Assembly: GCA_016808115.1 (NCBI GenBank)
Contig: JAEQBH010001839.1
Location: 248,001-312,000, forward strand
Length of the DNA stretch: 64,000 bases
DNA from: Tetrastigma voinierianum
Lineage: Eukaryota; Streptophyta; Magnoliopsida; Vitales; Vitaceae
Direction of reading: 5' to 3'
Below, one piece after another: positions 34,097 to 45,429 of this stretch. Within the stretch, counting starts at the first letter, position 1, and each line of letters opens with the position of its first letter. Under the pieces are notes generated by a model, which ran no database searches, was not told where the DNA came from, and saw nothing but the letters and a program-made list of their open reading frames with translations. Position numbers and translations under genes: made by a program.

Positions 34097-35038
34097 CAGT
34101 ATTCATGTATTAGCCATGTTTTGCGGCTGCCTCGGCGTGCTCGGTTCCACTCTTCTCACGACACTTGTACACTGCTCTCGTAACATGCCTTTACCATGTG
34201 TAAATGTTTTTCTTTTCGATTGAACAATTGAATTGCTACAATTGGACAATTGAATTGCTATGTTGGGAAATTGAAGCACTATTTGTCCTACATTGAGAAC
34301 AAATTCCATGCACTTGAAACAATTTTTGGTCGGTTGAAGTTCCGACATGCCTGACTTGAAATTTCCCACAGCTATGCTAATTCACACCTTTGCACTCGGT
34401 TGTTCCAATGAGGTACGTGAAATTGTGTGCCTTCTTTAAACTTTGCATGGCGCCGGCCTTAGGTATGTTGGCAACCTAGGATAGGTTTGTGTTACCCTAC
34501 GGAGTTGAAGACCAATGTTGTCTTCAAAAGGAAAGAAAGAAAAAGCGAAAAGAAAATACGAAAAAAGAAAAAATAAAGTCATGAAAGCTTTATCTGCGAA
34601 ACCGAACGGTCCGAGAGGGGTATATGGCGAAAACCTTTGAAGCCCGATGCCCTAAGCCTTAATTGGTTGGAGTCATCGATTTAGTGTTAGAACACATATG
34701 GTGGATGGATGAGTGTGAAGCTTGTGGGTGCTTAATTTTTCAAGAAGTCGTCGGTCGGAGGGTGAAACCTTTAGAGTTAGTGGTCAAGTGATCGCACGGC
34801 TTGATGCTAAACCTTAATTGGTTGGGAGTCATCGGTGGACCCCGTTACGGACTTTGGTGAAACGGTTACTGGCATTACCTCGGGTGATGAAGCAAAGAAA
34901 GGTGCAACTAACACCTGGACTGTTAACGGCTTCCCAAGGCCATGTCGGTGCTGGGTTGGGGGGAGGTGGCAATTTTTATGATTTATTGGCTAAATGCAGG
35001 CAGGTTGAAATTATGGATCCAATATTGACCTCGAATTG
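34097..35038 (+). other. Noncoding 3' internal region with a direct repeat
   Basis: No protein motif. TTGGACAATTGAATTGCTA-like text is repeated at 34,222-34,262. A longer repeat, about GATGC-TAA-CCTTAATTGGTTG and GAGTCATCG, occurs at 34,648-34,681 and 34,803-34,837, about 155 bp apart. An A/G-rich patch (34,528-34,580) precedes them. The spacing suggests a duplicated 150-bp unit. Confidence 0.6.
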
Positions 35039-35219
35039 TTCTTGTATGGTTTTGATTCTTTCATATCGGGTTTACAGCTTTGATTTCAGACTGCTCATCG
35101 GTAAGTAATGTTAATATGTATATAAACCCTTTTTGAATCATAACCTTTTTGAAAATCACCATATGCATCTCCTTTTTGTTTTGCATTGCTAAGGGACTAG
35201 CAACGTTTCGGTTGGGGGG
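35039..35219 (+). promoter_or_regulatory. Internal end with polypurine tract
   Basis: Ends in CGGTTGGGGGG directly before the right LTR start TGTGATTAATG. The G-run is the probable plus-strand primer. Same sequence as 30,604-30,779. Confidence 0.75.
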
Positions 35220-36960
35220 TGTGATTAATGCCCAAAAAGTGCAATTTTGAACCCTATATTAGATAGGTTTTGAGTGCTTTTTACGCATTAATCATGTCAT
35301 TTATACCAATTGAAGTGTTCAAGTCTTCTTGAATAACTATATACCATTTAGAGGAAGTATTTTTTGTGGTTGTTTTTGCAAAGACTTTTTCTGCTTTTGG
35401 GTGTCCGCCTCTGGGGTCGCGGCAGACGGAAGATCATGAAGTTGGAATTCAAGTCTGGAAACCACATCGAAACCGACCCGAGAATCAATAAGAGAAAACA
35501 AAGGCGAAAATGAAGAAAATGTGATGCGGAGTTGAAGACGGGAGTGAAGGTCAGCAATGCGGGAATTTTTAAGCTAGGATTGTAAAATTTTTGCTAGGAT
35601 TGCGAAAATTTTAAGCTAGGATTAGAAGATTGCATGGCAACAGCAATTTAAATGACCTAACGAAAACTACAAAATTTAAGTAGACATCAGTGAACTATAA
35701 CTGTAACTCATGGTGCTTTCTGTAGAAATAGTGGAACACTTCTCCATGGTGCTAAGCAGCGAAATTTGTAGCTAGAGCAGCACCCTTCAGCTGAAATTTC
35801 TTGTTTCATTAGACCTTTGTTGATTTATTCAAGGCAAGCGAAATTCCTCGACAGCGAAATTTGATGCCTAGATCATACTTGCTGAATTAATGTAAACCGC
35901 ACTCCAGACTTGATGTTGGCACTGGTAGCTCTTTATAAACTTAGCTAATTTCATAGGTTTTGTTTTCATACCATGAAGAGCTTCTACCAAACCCTCTATG
36001 TTTTGTAACCTAAAGCAGATGACTAATAATCTTTGTGAAGAAGATATTTTTACCTTGATTCTTCTTTTTATAAATAAGTCTTTTATTTGCAGGTTTTGCT
36101 TTCTTTCTCTCTTATACTCTCTTCCTTTCTCTCCACTTTCGGGCGCGAACACCATATATAGAGATGACAACTCAAGAGATGCTTGGCATCAGCCTCACTG
36201 CGAAGGAAGGAAACATAACTTCAGAGTGGTGGGGCAAATACATGTTGTCCTCTTGTACTAAAAGCTACATGTAGTGTATTTATGGCCTTATATTTTCAAA
36301 ACATGGTTGCATAACATTGAATGTCATTAATTTGGCCAATACTCTCCATGCTTTAGAATCCAGTGCATATTCGAGTGAAGTGCTTGTGATTCTTTAGATG
36401 ATAACTACAGAGCCTCTAAAATGATATTTATATGTTAGGTTTCTCAAATTGGGGGTTGCATACAGGCTGTGTTATTGGTTGTGATACTCTCCATGCTTTA
36501 GGGTGTGATTCTTTAGATGGTCTTCGAGCCTCGAGATGATATTAAATGTTAGGGTTTTAAATAGTAAAGGGGCCATAGCGCATGCTACATGTATTGACTG
36601 AATAGGAGTTGTTTTTCATGGGTGAGGTTTGCTAGTTAAGCAGGTTATGCCGAGAAGCCACCTGGACGCGGCATCATAGCGAGGAGAAAACCCGGGGACA
36701 CTGTTTGCCTAACTTGCCAGGTGGTGACCTAATTCTTCAAAGTTAACACTGCATGCAACTTTCGGTTGTTACAATTCTGGAGTGTACTATATTTTTCATT
36801 CTATGACTTTTTGAAACATAATTCCAAGGAGTCCCGAATAGAAAGCACATTCGAACGCGTCGAGCCATTTTAGGATGAAAACTACATACCGCGTGATGTA
36901 CTGACCTATCTTTGCGGTAGCTTGACTACGGCGGTGGTAGAGAACAGGTGTATATAGATT
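35220..36960 (+). repeat. Right LTR of the gag-only element
   Basis: Starts TGTGATTAATGCCC and follows the left LTR to near 36,950. The block 36,234-36,374 is practically identical to 31,738-31,880, while segments such as 35,390-35,430 and 36,640-36,730 differ almost completely from their partners. The end is placed near 36,960 by the last similarity (TTTTAGGATGAAAA at 36,868) and the expected length, so it is uncertain by some tens of bases. Confidence 0.75.
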
Positions 36961-37819
36961 TTCGACGCGATTTTAAGCTCGGCCTACGTAGCGCAATCAG
37001 CGGGCGAGTGAAGTCAATGACTCGACCGAGTTGGCTTAGGGCGTGACGGCTGCGAGAAGCCTCAGGAAGCGTATTCAGGACTAAGATGGATGTTCCATTC
37101 TTCTAATTCACAAGCCTTTTTTTTTTTTTTTTGACTTTTTTTTTTTTTTTCACTTTTTCTATTGTTTTTTTCATTTTTTCTTTTAGTTGGGGCTGATGTG
37201 ATCCTGCGATTGGGTGTCTGCTGATGAATTTATAGATCCCCGAGGTTGATCGACTACGATGTAGTTGGTCTGAAGCTTCTGCCACATATATCTGAAGGAA
37301 TCATCAGATATTGTAGAGTATGATGAGTTCTTAAGAACAGATATCTTTGACACTCAGAGTTGGGTTCTACTAACCCTTTCCATCTATTCAACCTAATTCA
37401 CAGAGCATCGAAGCATTGTATACATTTTGAACATCCGTATTGTCGTGAATTCAATCCAAAAGTGATCCTCGATTTTAACATGGCACACAAACACGCAATT
37501 ATTACATATAAGATTGACCTAACACAAGCGCTTAAACGAACTACACATGACTCGAATGGGTGTGGACTAAACATGAACTAAATAGAAACGACTATCTTGA
37601 ACAAAATAAAAGCAACATAAAAACAAGAAAAGCACTATAAAAACACTTAAAAACAAAACATAACTAAACAAAATAAAACACGATCACCAATAAGCTTAAA
37701 ATAAGCATAACTAAACAAATAAAACACGATCACGCACTTTTTACCAAACTCAAACTCTAGCGGTGTCCTCAGGCGAGAAATAAATAGTAAGTGAAAGGAA
37801 CTCCCACAGGTGATCAACT
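36961..37819. other. Unassigned, with poly-T tracts
   Basis: Holds a double T-run (37,118-37,151, interrupted by GAC) and a C/T-rich tail to 37,185. The part at 37,580-37,740 is rich in AAACAAAATAAAA-like motifs, and AAAACACGATCAC is repeated at 37,674 and 37,721. As it precedes, on the minus strand side, the remnant at 37.8-38.6 kb, it may be that element's 3' noncoding part. No protein. Confidence 0.4.
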
Positions 37820-38575
37820 GCGATTGTGGTGGTGGTGAACTGATGGCTGAAGGGTGAGATGACTGCAGGCTGCTAGCTGGCTTTGCCAAAATGGTGGCCT
37901 GGTTGACGTGCCGGAATGCGCATGTGCGCACGGAGGTTTCGATCTGCCGAGAGGGCCGCGGGTGGACCTGGGACCTAGCTCGGAGGCTCGTGGCTCGGTG
38001 AGGAGGCTGGGTTCTCGGGTGGGGAAGGGGCTTTGGAGGAGGGGGGCTGCCGCTGAGATTTGCTGGGGTGAGGTAGTGGAGGTGGAGCGGGAGAAGACGC
38101 CAATGTCTCCACAGGGATGCCAGGGGATCTGCGGCTCCCAGAATCTCTCATAAAGCTGGGTCGTCCAGAAGGGCTCATGACGAATCGTGGAGTCACTAGG
38201 ACGCGGGGACTGCCGGGCCTGTGTCGGCAGCGATATGGCTTTGATTGGGTGAAGCCAAGTATCAGTGTCGTCCAAGGGCACCCCGGCTTGTTTGCACAAG
38301 CCAAGATCGGAAAGAGATTGTCAGGGTTCATCTTGCATCGGTTATGGAGGATGGCATCACCGATAACGCACTTGACATCGAAGGGTATACCACGGCCAAG
38401 ATGGCATAATTGAGCACGGCCCGAAGCGGTCACTTCACACACGTTCGTCGTCGGGTGAAGGCGCGGCGTGATGAAGTGCCAGACCTTGGGGTGAAGGCGA
38501 ATGCTTGGCCTTGAAATTGACCGCGCCTGACACCGCGCGCTATTGATTCTCCGCTCACCACGACCATTGAATTGA
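37820..38575 (-). pseudogene. Plant-transposon-protein domain remnant (Transposase_32 type)
   Basis: Minus-strand reading gives VWHFITPRLHPTTNVCEVTA (about 38,435-38,500) and IPFDVKCVIGDAILHNRCKM (38,320-38,380). In a second frame LCKQAGVPLDDTDTWLHPIK follows (38,230-38,300), and then a Pro/Ser-rich tail. The pattern W-x-F-I-x-x-R-L-x-P-T-x-x-x-x-E-V-T, x-I-D-V-x-x-V-I-x-x-x-I and L-C-x-x-A-G-V is that of the domain called putative plant transposon protein (Pfam PF20167). Its function is unknown to me beyond association with plant retroelements. It lies on the same strand and 3' of the Athila-type pol, where Athila elements have an extra ORF, so it may belong to Athila-1. At least one frameshift. 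Confidence 0.6.
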
Positions 38576-39479
38576 TACGCATTTATAATCTGGAGCCGAC
38601 GGGGCCGCCGCGCAGGAGGGAAAGCGTCGAGCGACTTTCGAGAGGGACATCTTTCTGGGCGCCAACAACTATTGATAAAACTCCAGCACTAAAGTCGACC
38701 GATCGTCCGCCTGCGACTTTCGCTAGGGCGCGGAAGCGGATTGCGCGAAACTTTCGCGCTGCGCTTCATCGGCTGGCGGATGGTGGTGCGGCACAAACCC
38801 GCGTAATCTGCCTAACGCTGTTTCGCGCCTCGCTGCGGAAGAATCATCGAGGTGGTGAAACCCCACGCTTCATGATGAAGATCGGACTTTTGTGTTACCC
38901 AAGCAGATCAATGGCACTCAATTACAGTCGGCGTGATCATTAGTGGGGTCGGGTCTCGGCGGGCCGACTCGACTTGGCGGTGAACTGCCTGCTTGCGGAC
39001 ATTAGTCGCGGGGTTCGGGAATATGCGGCGGTGACTCAGCTGCGACTAGACAAAACACAAACACCTAGTGGTCACTACAAGAAATCGAAACTAACTTCGA
39101 CTTTCCTAATGGCTCAAGAGCACCTGACAGGGACTGGGAGTACCTGAAGGAACGCTGCCAGCTGACGACGAGCACAGAGTACTCTGAGACTGGGAGCCAC
39201 TAGATGTAGTACCACGAGTGGTCTGTACCCAAGGAACCATGAACTCTTGTTGCCCAAGCTGAAGTCGGTACACGGTGGTGGAAATGCCCTTATGACGAAA
39301 CCCGGCGAGAAGAGGGTGACTCGAGAGTGCGGCCCAGTGGTCGATTGGCGATGGAGGGTCTCAGGCAGGCGAAGAACTCCGACCAAGGTATGGCACGGAT
39401 GGTGCGCGAAAGTGCTAGGGTTTGTTGGAGAGGTGTGCAAGGTGAAGGGCCAAAAATGAACAATTTTTGCCTTGACCAG
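38576..39479. other. Unassigned GC-rich region
   Basis: Open frames occur on both strands (plus 38,572-38,943; minus 39,114-39,689) but overlap each other, and none has a motif I know. It separates the Transposase_32-type remnant from the second GCGAC array and may be an LTR or the N-terminal half of that ORF, too damaged to read. Confidence 0.35.
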
Positions 39480-39800
39480 GCGGCTTGTCGCGACACGTCT
39501 TGAGGGTCCCTTGTCGCGACGATGACCAGCTTTCGCTAAGCGGCGTCGGCGGCGTTGGAGAGCAGCGTCGTGACGATGACGAGTGGATTTAATCGCGTCA
39601 GCGACGTTGGAATCCCACGTCGCGATGTAGCGAATTGTATGTAAAAACGGCGTGCGACGTGAAATCTGCGTCGCTGACGTGACGAACATAGAAAATGGCG
39701 TCGCTGACGTGAAAATCCCATGTCAGCGACGTGGCGACTACGCGAACCGTGGCGTCGCGGCGTGTGAAATCCGTAGCGGCGTGGCGAGAGATGGAGTTAA
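39480..39800. repeat. Second GCGAC/GTCGC array
   Basis: At least ten copies of GTCGCGAC, GCGTCGCTGACGTG or its reverse complement form GTCAGCGACGT occur in 320 bp, for example 39,487, 39,512, 39,597, 39,622, 39,670, 39,699 and 39,723. The motif faces both ways, so it forms inverted repeats (GTCGCTGACGTGAAAATCCC against ATGTCAGCGACGT). It abuts the 3' side of the Athila-1 pol. This and the 46.6-kb patch may be counterpart parts of its two LTRs. Confidence 0.65.
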
Positions 39801-39959
39801 TATAAATTTGGGTACATTGATCTCTTGACCGGAAACCATCTCCACTACCATTACTTGTGACTTTATGGACTTGTAATGCACCTCTTGAGCAGATCTTCCC
39901 ACTTAGCTTTTGTTCGGGTTAAATTTAACAAACAAGTAGAAACACGAGATTACGGAGAA

Positions 39960-41200
39960 AGCTAGAACCCTATATTGCTGAAAATAAACAATAGAAATTG
40001 GAACCAGAAAAGGAAAATTTTAAGAAACACTTGGGTTGCCTCCCGAAGCGTATGTTTAATGTCGTTGGCTTCGGCGACCACGAGTCGCAATGTGCTCGGG
40101 AACCCGAACTCCTATGATCGCTTACGACATCTTGTCTGTTGCTGTCAAAGAAATGATTTGCTTGTCTGTAGGAAACTCGCCTCCATAATACGGCTTCAAT
40201 CGTTGGGTGGTATTTGTAAACTCCTTACTTTCTTTTACCGGGATGTGTAACCCACTTTACCGAAAGTGCATGAAAAGACCTTAGTTCTTGTAGGTCGGGA
40301 CAAATCGAGACTTCAATTTCCCTGGAAAAAGCTTTAGGCGAGAATTGAATAGAAGAACTTGTTGTCGGCGTGAACTCCTTTCTGGTGATGTGTTTGTCGT
40401 GCCAGGCTTTAGTCTTTTCCTTATAAATGCGGGCGTTTTCATAAGCCGTTCACGAATTCATCCAGGTTCGAGTTGGAAGCGGTCTCGTTTCGCCCGACCC
40501 GATATTACTATCCATGTTTAGCGTCGAGCGATAGGCCGATGCTCCAATTCCTTTGGAAGATGACGCGCTTTACCATAGCGATTCGAATGGTGACATACCT
40601 AAAGGAGTTTTAAATGGCGTGGTGAAGCCCAGTGCATCGTCCGTCTTTTGAACCAATCCTTCACAGGCTGGATTAGCTGTCTTCTCGAGAATGTATTTGA
40701 TTTCTCGATTTGATACCTCTGTTTGTCCGTTTGACTGTGGGTGGTATGCAAGTGATGTACGATGACATACCCCATACTTTTGCAAAACCTTATCAATTAC
40801 CTTATTGCAGAAATAGTACCATTATACGTGATCAAGGCTGAGTTCCAAAGCATTGAGAATATATATTCTTTGTAGCGAGGTGAGCCACAACGGCATCATT
40901 GGTGCGTGTAGGAATGCGCTTCTGCCCGAGACATAGTCTACGGCAGATATACGAGTTGGCGTATGATGCGGGAAATGGTCCCCATGAAATCCTATCCCAT
41001 CATCAGGCTGCAGACTACCTCGAAAATGGGATACATGGGTGGCGCTCGTCCTTTCTAGGAAATGTTCCCATTCGTTGACATTGCTCTGTGAGAAATGAAG
41101 ATGACAGACATCTTTAAACAAAGGAAGGCAGTAAAAAGCAGTTGAAGCACCTTAGCTCTTTGTTCTAAACACCACTAGAAATCTTCTCCGCCCACACGGT
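39960..41200 (-). pseudogene. Integrase remnant (Athila-1)
   Basis: From N to C on the minus strand: SWGPFPASYANSYI around 40,965 (the region of the first catalytic Asp, in the family D-F-M-G-P-F-P), then a broken VEA-P-TRTNDAVV-like block at 40,890, FGT at 40,850 (family FGTPRAIISDGG, with the second Asp), and KYGVCHRTSLAYHPQSNGQT plus VSNREIKYILEKTANP (40,670-40,785) with the Glu-containing helix. FKTPLGMSPFE follows at 40,585. The C-terminal tail RLKPYYGGEFPTDKQ lies at 40,160-40,205 and the end is near EATQVF (40,035). Frames change at least six times. This enzyme would insert the element's DNA. Confidence 0.8.
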
Positions 41201-41959
41201 AGAGATGTGACGATGGTTTAGAATGCTACGCATTTCATCTTCGAGCACATATCTCCCTTATGACGATCAGCGCGGTGTACGTAAAGAATTGGCTCCTCCC
41301 AATGGTAGTGTGTGTTTAGGTGTGCGAAAAACCTCTTTTAGCGATAGTTAAATTCGGGAGGGGCTTACTTTAGCTACAAAATAGAAGCTATAATCATATG
41401 TTTCCATGAGCACCTCTCTTTCCTCAATAGCTAGGGAGGTTTTTCTAGTCAAAATTCTCGTCATTCAATGGACATATCTTTCTATGGCTTGCTGATCGTG
41501 AAAAGATGAATTACTGCCACTAGGTTCTAAGTTCTGCTTTTCATCTATCTTTTAATTTCCACATCAAATTCTTGCAATGAGGACCATAAGATAGCTCGAG
41601 GATTTTTGCATGCTCTTGGTCGCCAGTCTATGTGTGAAGTGATTGATATGTACCCGACTTTGTGCCCAATCACATATGGCACGAACTTATCAAAGCAAAC
41701 ACAATGTGATCACTTCTATAGTGGCATAATTCAGGCCCGAGCATCATTCAAGGTTCTACTAGCATAATAGATTACGAGAAAAGATTTTCTCTAAGTTACC
41801 CCGAGCGCCCCGATAAGTGAGAGTCATTGGCATCTTTGTGAAGTTAAATGCGAAGAAAGACAATCTTTGGTGCCACAACAATGAGGAGCTGAAACCAACT
41901 TGTCCTTCAACTGCGAGAATGCATGTGACTTGAATCAAATTCAAATGGGATCCTTGGAC
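41201..41959 (-). pseudogene. RNase H region remnant (Athila-1)
   Basis: Between the RT thumb and the integrase zinc-finger region, minus-strand frames carry YYASRTLNDARPEL at about 41,725-41,765 (family YYASRTLNDAQxNY), a typical RNase H opening in Athila pol. Other text, such as DQEHAKILELSYGPHCKN near 41,560-41,620, marks the later RNase H part. The catalytic acidic residues could not be assigned with confidence. The zinc-finger part of integrase is not readable here. Confidence 0.6.
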
Positions 41960-42900
41960 TAGTAGGTTGGGCAGCGATTTCGCGATGCGTGAAAAATCCT
42001 TGATGAGCCTTTATAGAATCCAGCGTGGCCTAGAAAACTTAGAATCCCTTTTCTTGGCTGAGGGTGGGAGGCAACTTCTAGTTGTACCGTCTTCAGCCTA
42101 TCTACCTCTATCCCTCTTCGCTGAGATCTGCATCGAGACCGATACCCTCTTATTGCCATGAGCTGCACTTTTTCGATTAGTGCTAAGTTAGTGCTCTTCC
42201 GTCTTGCAAGTCTGACACTACTAGGGTTTTCTAAACAATTGTCAAATGAATTTCCCATTACAGAAATCGTCCATAAAGATCTCAATTGTCTTCTCGTAAT
42301 ACGAGAATATGGCCATCATACATCGTTGAAAAGTACTTGGTGCATTGCGGTCAGGAGCGCCTCATGATGATCACCTGCGGACATTAAGTGAATGTTGTCT
42401 TCTCTGATCTTCGGGAGCTATGGCAATTGTGATTGTAACGAATATCCATCCAAAAAACAACATTCTTTGCCGGCTAATGTTCGAGCATCGATCTAGAAAG
42501 CGGCAATGGAAAGTGATCTTTCGGCGGCCTTGTTCGACTTAGATAATCAATACAAATTCTCCACCCGATAGCGTTCTAAACGGCGGTAAGATGTTGTTTT
42601 CAGTCGATGACAATTGTTCCTCCCTTCTTGACCTTTACTGGTAGGCTTACCACATGCAACGTATGCGAAATGGGATAAATCACCGCCCAGTGTCTAGCCA
42701 TTTTAGCGCTTCTTTACCGGACAACCTCGCCGTTGTCGGTTACAACCTTCTGGCAGCTTCCGAAGGTCTATGTCCCTCTTCTAGTAAAAATACGATGCAT
42801 GCACATAGAAGGACGAATCCTACGAGACTCAACTAGAGACCATCCGAGTGCATGTTTGTGATCTCGAGAGGACCCTGATAACCTACCCATACAGTACGAG
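41960..42900 (-). pseudogene. Reverse transcriptase remnant (Athila-1)
   Basis: The minus-strand reading starts ALGWSLVESRRIRPSMCMHR (42,795-42,860; family x-G-W-T-I-x-D-I-x-G-I-x-P-S-x-C-x-H). It continues with AVIYPIS (about 42,675), GWRICIDY (42,555-42,580) and PPKDHFPLPLSRSMLEH. The active-site block EIFMDDF is kept at about 42,265-42,285, but a frameshift follows at once. Then come GNSFDNCLENPSSVRLARRK and SFLGHAGFY (about 41,985-42,015). So the catalytic Asp pair is present while the frame is not. Order and spacing fit a complete RT domain. Confidence 0.8.
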
Positions 42901-43179
42901 TCGAATCTTTGAAATGATCCGCGGGTAGTGTAGATTCTACTCCCAGTATGCATATTTCAAATATGGTTGAGTAGAGGTTTTTGTTCCATTTTGGTGGTTG
43001 CTTTCGATCGATAGGAGTTTGACGTTTTAATACCTCACGGAGATTGAGGAAATGTTTCGTCTGTGTGTCAGAAAGGGTCCATCCATTTGTTTGTTCTTAC
43101 GCCTGCAGCTGGACTCTGAGATCATTCTCTCACTAGGCTAGTCTCGAAGGATCGATTGAGACCACTTTGGCTGAACACT

Positions 43180-43600
43180 ATAGCCTCAACCATTTCGAAC
43201 CACATGAAGCAGAGGTATCACTTTTACTGTGGGTGTCTCTTGCGTCAAGCACGTTGACTTTACTTCCACTCTTCTTGTACTCTCGAGTTTCGGTTAAGCC
43301 CCCCTTTATGCATCGATCGTGCCACCACACTTGGAGTTGCAAGAAATGGTCTTCCAGATTGTGGTATTTCTTTAGCTACTACTCCATATCCAAAACAATG
43401 AAATATGCTGGAAAGATAAATTTGTAGACCTTTACTAAGACATCTTCTATTATCCCTCTCGGATGCTTCAAGAAGATCTGTCTGCTGAGTTGAAGAAGTA
43501 TTTGCAGTGGGCAGAACTCTCTAATCGGCAGCTTTGAAAATGGATAAGGGCATAAGATTAATCTTTGGCTGAAATCACATAGTGCTCTCACGCTTCTGGC
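43180..43600 (-). pseudogene. Aspartic protease remnant (Athila-1), active site lost
   Basis: A minus-strand frame of 70 codons contains RALCDFSQRLILCPYPFSKL and, later, LKHPRGIIEDVLVKVYKFIF and FIVLDME (43,380-43,590). In the Athila family the first block is A-L-C-D-L-G-A-S-I-N-L-M-P, where D-L-G-A-S carries the catalytic Asp. Here the Asp remains, but L-G-A-S has become F-S-Q-R. Downstream GRPFLAT is only faintly visible in another frame. The protease would cut Gag-Pol. It lies between gag and RT on the same strand as expected. Confidence 0.8.
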
Positions 43601-44299
43601 ATTTCAGGCCATTTGAGGGATAATGCTGTGTTGCACAGGTCCTCTAAACTACGTGGCAGCTTCCTACGAGAAGGATGACAGCGCATTCCTGATTAAGTTC
43701 ATTGTTTTGTCGGTGTCGTCTCTTATGGGATAAGATGTCTTTCATGAATTTTACTGCTTTGGCATCGCTCTGGAAGTGCATGTCAAAATATGGATTATAT
43801 CTCTTATTTCCTCAAAACTTTTGATTTCCCGCGCCTCATCAGAACTTGATGACCCTTATCCGGTTTGCTCTTTGAGGAATAATGTGTGGGCAGAAGCGTT
43901 TGCTCCCACCGCTTTCACTGTCTAGGTAAGGGTTCCGGCTCATTTATTTCTCGGCTGTTCTTTATCATCATCTTTTGCTGTTTGATTAAACACTCTATTC
44001 TCTAGCGTTCTGACGGGGTTGTAACGGTATTTCCAGTTGCTCCCACTTCGGCGCGACCTTTAACATGCGCCGTTCCCGTCTCTTCAAGTTTACCTCGAAT
44101 TACTTGGTAAGAACGGTTGTCTTCCGCCGATGGGAATTTGCCATTTGGCCCCATTGTGCCTCGAACTTCTCGGTATCTTCGCCAGTTGTTAGCGGGTTGC
44201 CTGGCGCTGTTGCATGTTGGCGCCGTTTCTATTTCATAAAGAAGCGAGTGGGGAAGTTAACATACGTACGAGCTTGTTCATCGACTTTTTCTGATTTGG

Positions 44300-45429
44300 T
44301 TCCTTATTCCGGTCGATGGCATATTGTTACGATTATTCCGCCACCACTTATCCTTGATTGTTCAACTATTACAGTTACGATTATTCGCCACGCCAGCCAC
44401 GATTACGGTCGATAAGCGTTTCCCCATCGGTCCTTGTTGTGATTGATTGATTCTGGCTGATTTATCTTGAAGCGCGCCTCTACGGACTCTGGCCCGACAT
44501 TCCGTCTTTGTTGTGCGGTCCAAAGGCGCCTGCTCATGGTTGTTTTTGTTAGTTTGCGGTTCCTTGCTGTCTATTTGCTTGTTTAATTCATTTTGTGCCA
44601 CATGATTCACGGAACAATGCAGGGACCTAGATTATCTGTGCCACCACGAATTAACTTCTTGGTGTAGCCTTCTCTGGCACCAGCGATTAATCTGTTGACC
44701 AAATCTTCTAGTTCATAGCGCTTTCAGTGTGGTTTTCTTCATCGGTGCTCCTCCGGTGAAGCATCAATCATTGTTCTAGTTGCATTTCTCAGCCCATTAT
44801 AGAAGGTGTGGACTTGCATCCATCTGGTCAGGCGGTGGTGTGGGCACTTCCGCAATAATTCGTGAAATCTGTCCCATGCCTCTGCCAGGTTCTCCCCCTC
44901 CAGTTGTCCAAAGGTATTGATCTCCTGCACAAGTTGTGCAATTTTCGAAGGTGGGAAGAACTTAGTCAGAAATTTTTGCACTAAATCATTCCATGTAGTA
45001 ATGGAATCACGGTGGTGGCCCAGTTAGCCGGTGTTTAAAACCTCTATCCCCGGTGAAAGTGGGAACAAGCGAAGTAACCTTGGAAACTTTCACCCCGAGT
45101 AACTGGTGGCATATAGTATGCGCGACAGTAACTATAGCGACTCTTGGGTGATCGGCGCCACATCTGGGTTCTGTGAGTTGTCAAATGAATAGGTGTCTGG
45201 CATCGCTGTGACTTAACTGATTCGAATGCATTTGCCGATCAGGTGGTCGTGCGATAGCTATCTACGAACAGCGATTGGGCGACAATATCACGAACTCATC
45301 TAATAGCATGAAAGGATCATCTGGCTGTATAAATGGCCTGGGTGCTTGATTCCTTCCGTGATTCCCATTTCGGCCTCTCTGTGGTTCAGTCTGTTCAATG
45401 CCAAGATCTTGTTCTTCAGTGTTTTCCAT
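44300..45429 (-). pseudogene. Gag remnant (Athila-1)
   Basis: The start is set at an ATG (minus, 45,429) opening MENTEEQDLGIEQTEPQRGR, typical of Athila gag N-termini, and followed by FIQPDDPFMLLDEF (about 45,310-45,345). The capsid core is well kept at 44,739-44,990: QKFLTKFFPPSKIAQLVQEI, FGQLEGENLAEAWDRFHELL, RKCPHHRLTRWMQVHTFYNG. This is a clear Retrotrans_gag domain (PF03732). The stretch between, 45,000-45,300, is broken by stops, and the C-terminal part (44.3-44.7 kb) is Gln/Asn-rich in short frames. Gag would form the particle. Confidence 0.85.

Larger units (their letters stand above)
30780..36960 (+). mobile_element. Gag-only non-autonomous LTR element (LARD-like)
   Basis: Direct LTRs (30,780-32,506 and 35,220-about 36,960) enclose 2.7 kb that has a tRNA-Asp-like primer site at its left end, a gag-like broken frame, and a polypurine tract at its right end. 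No RT, RNase H or integrase motif was found. Such an element would need enzymes from an autonomous relative, most likely an Athila-type element, since the primer site is of that kind. The extra internal-end block left of the first LTR points to a tandem arrangement or an unequal recombination. Confidence 0.8.

Noticed and set aside
37103..37285. Lys-rich small protein ending in a KK/VK run (minus strand)
   Set aside because: It is a translation of the double T-run at 37,118-37,151.
39114..39689. 191-codon minus-strand frame
   Set aside because: It runs through the second GCGAC array, has no motif, and the opposite strand is also open over part of it.
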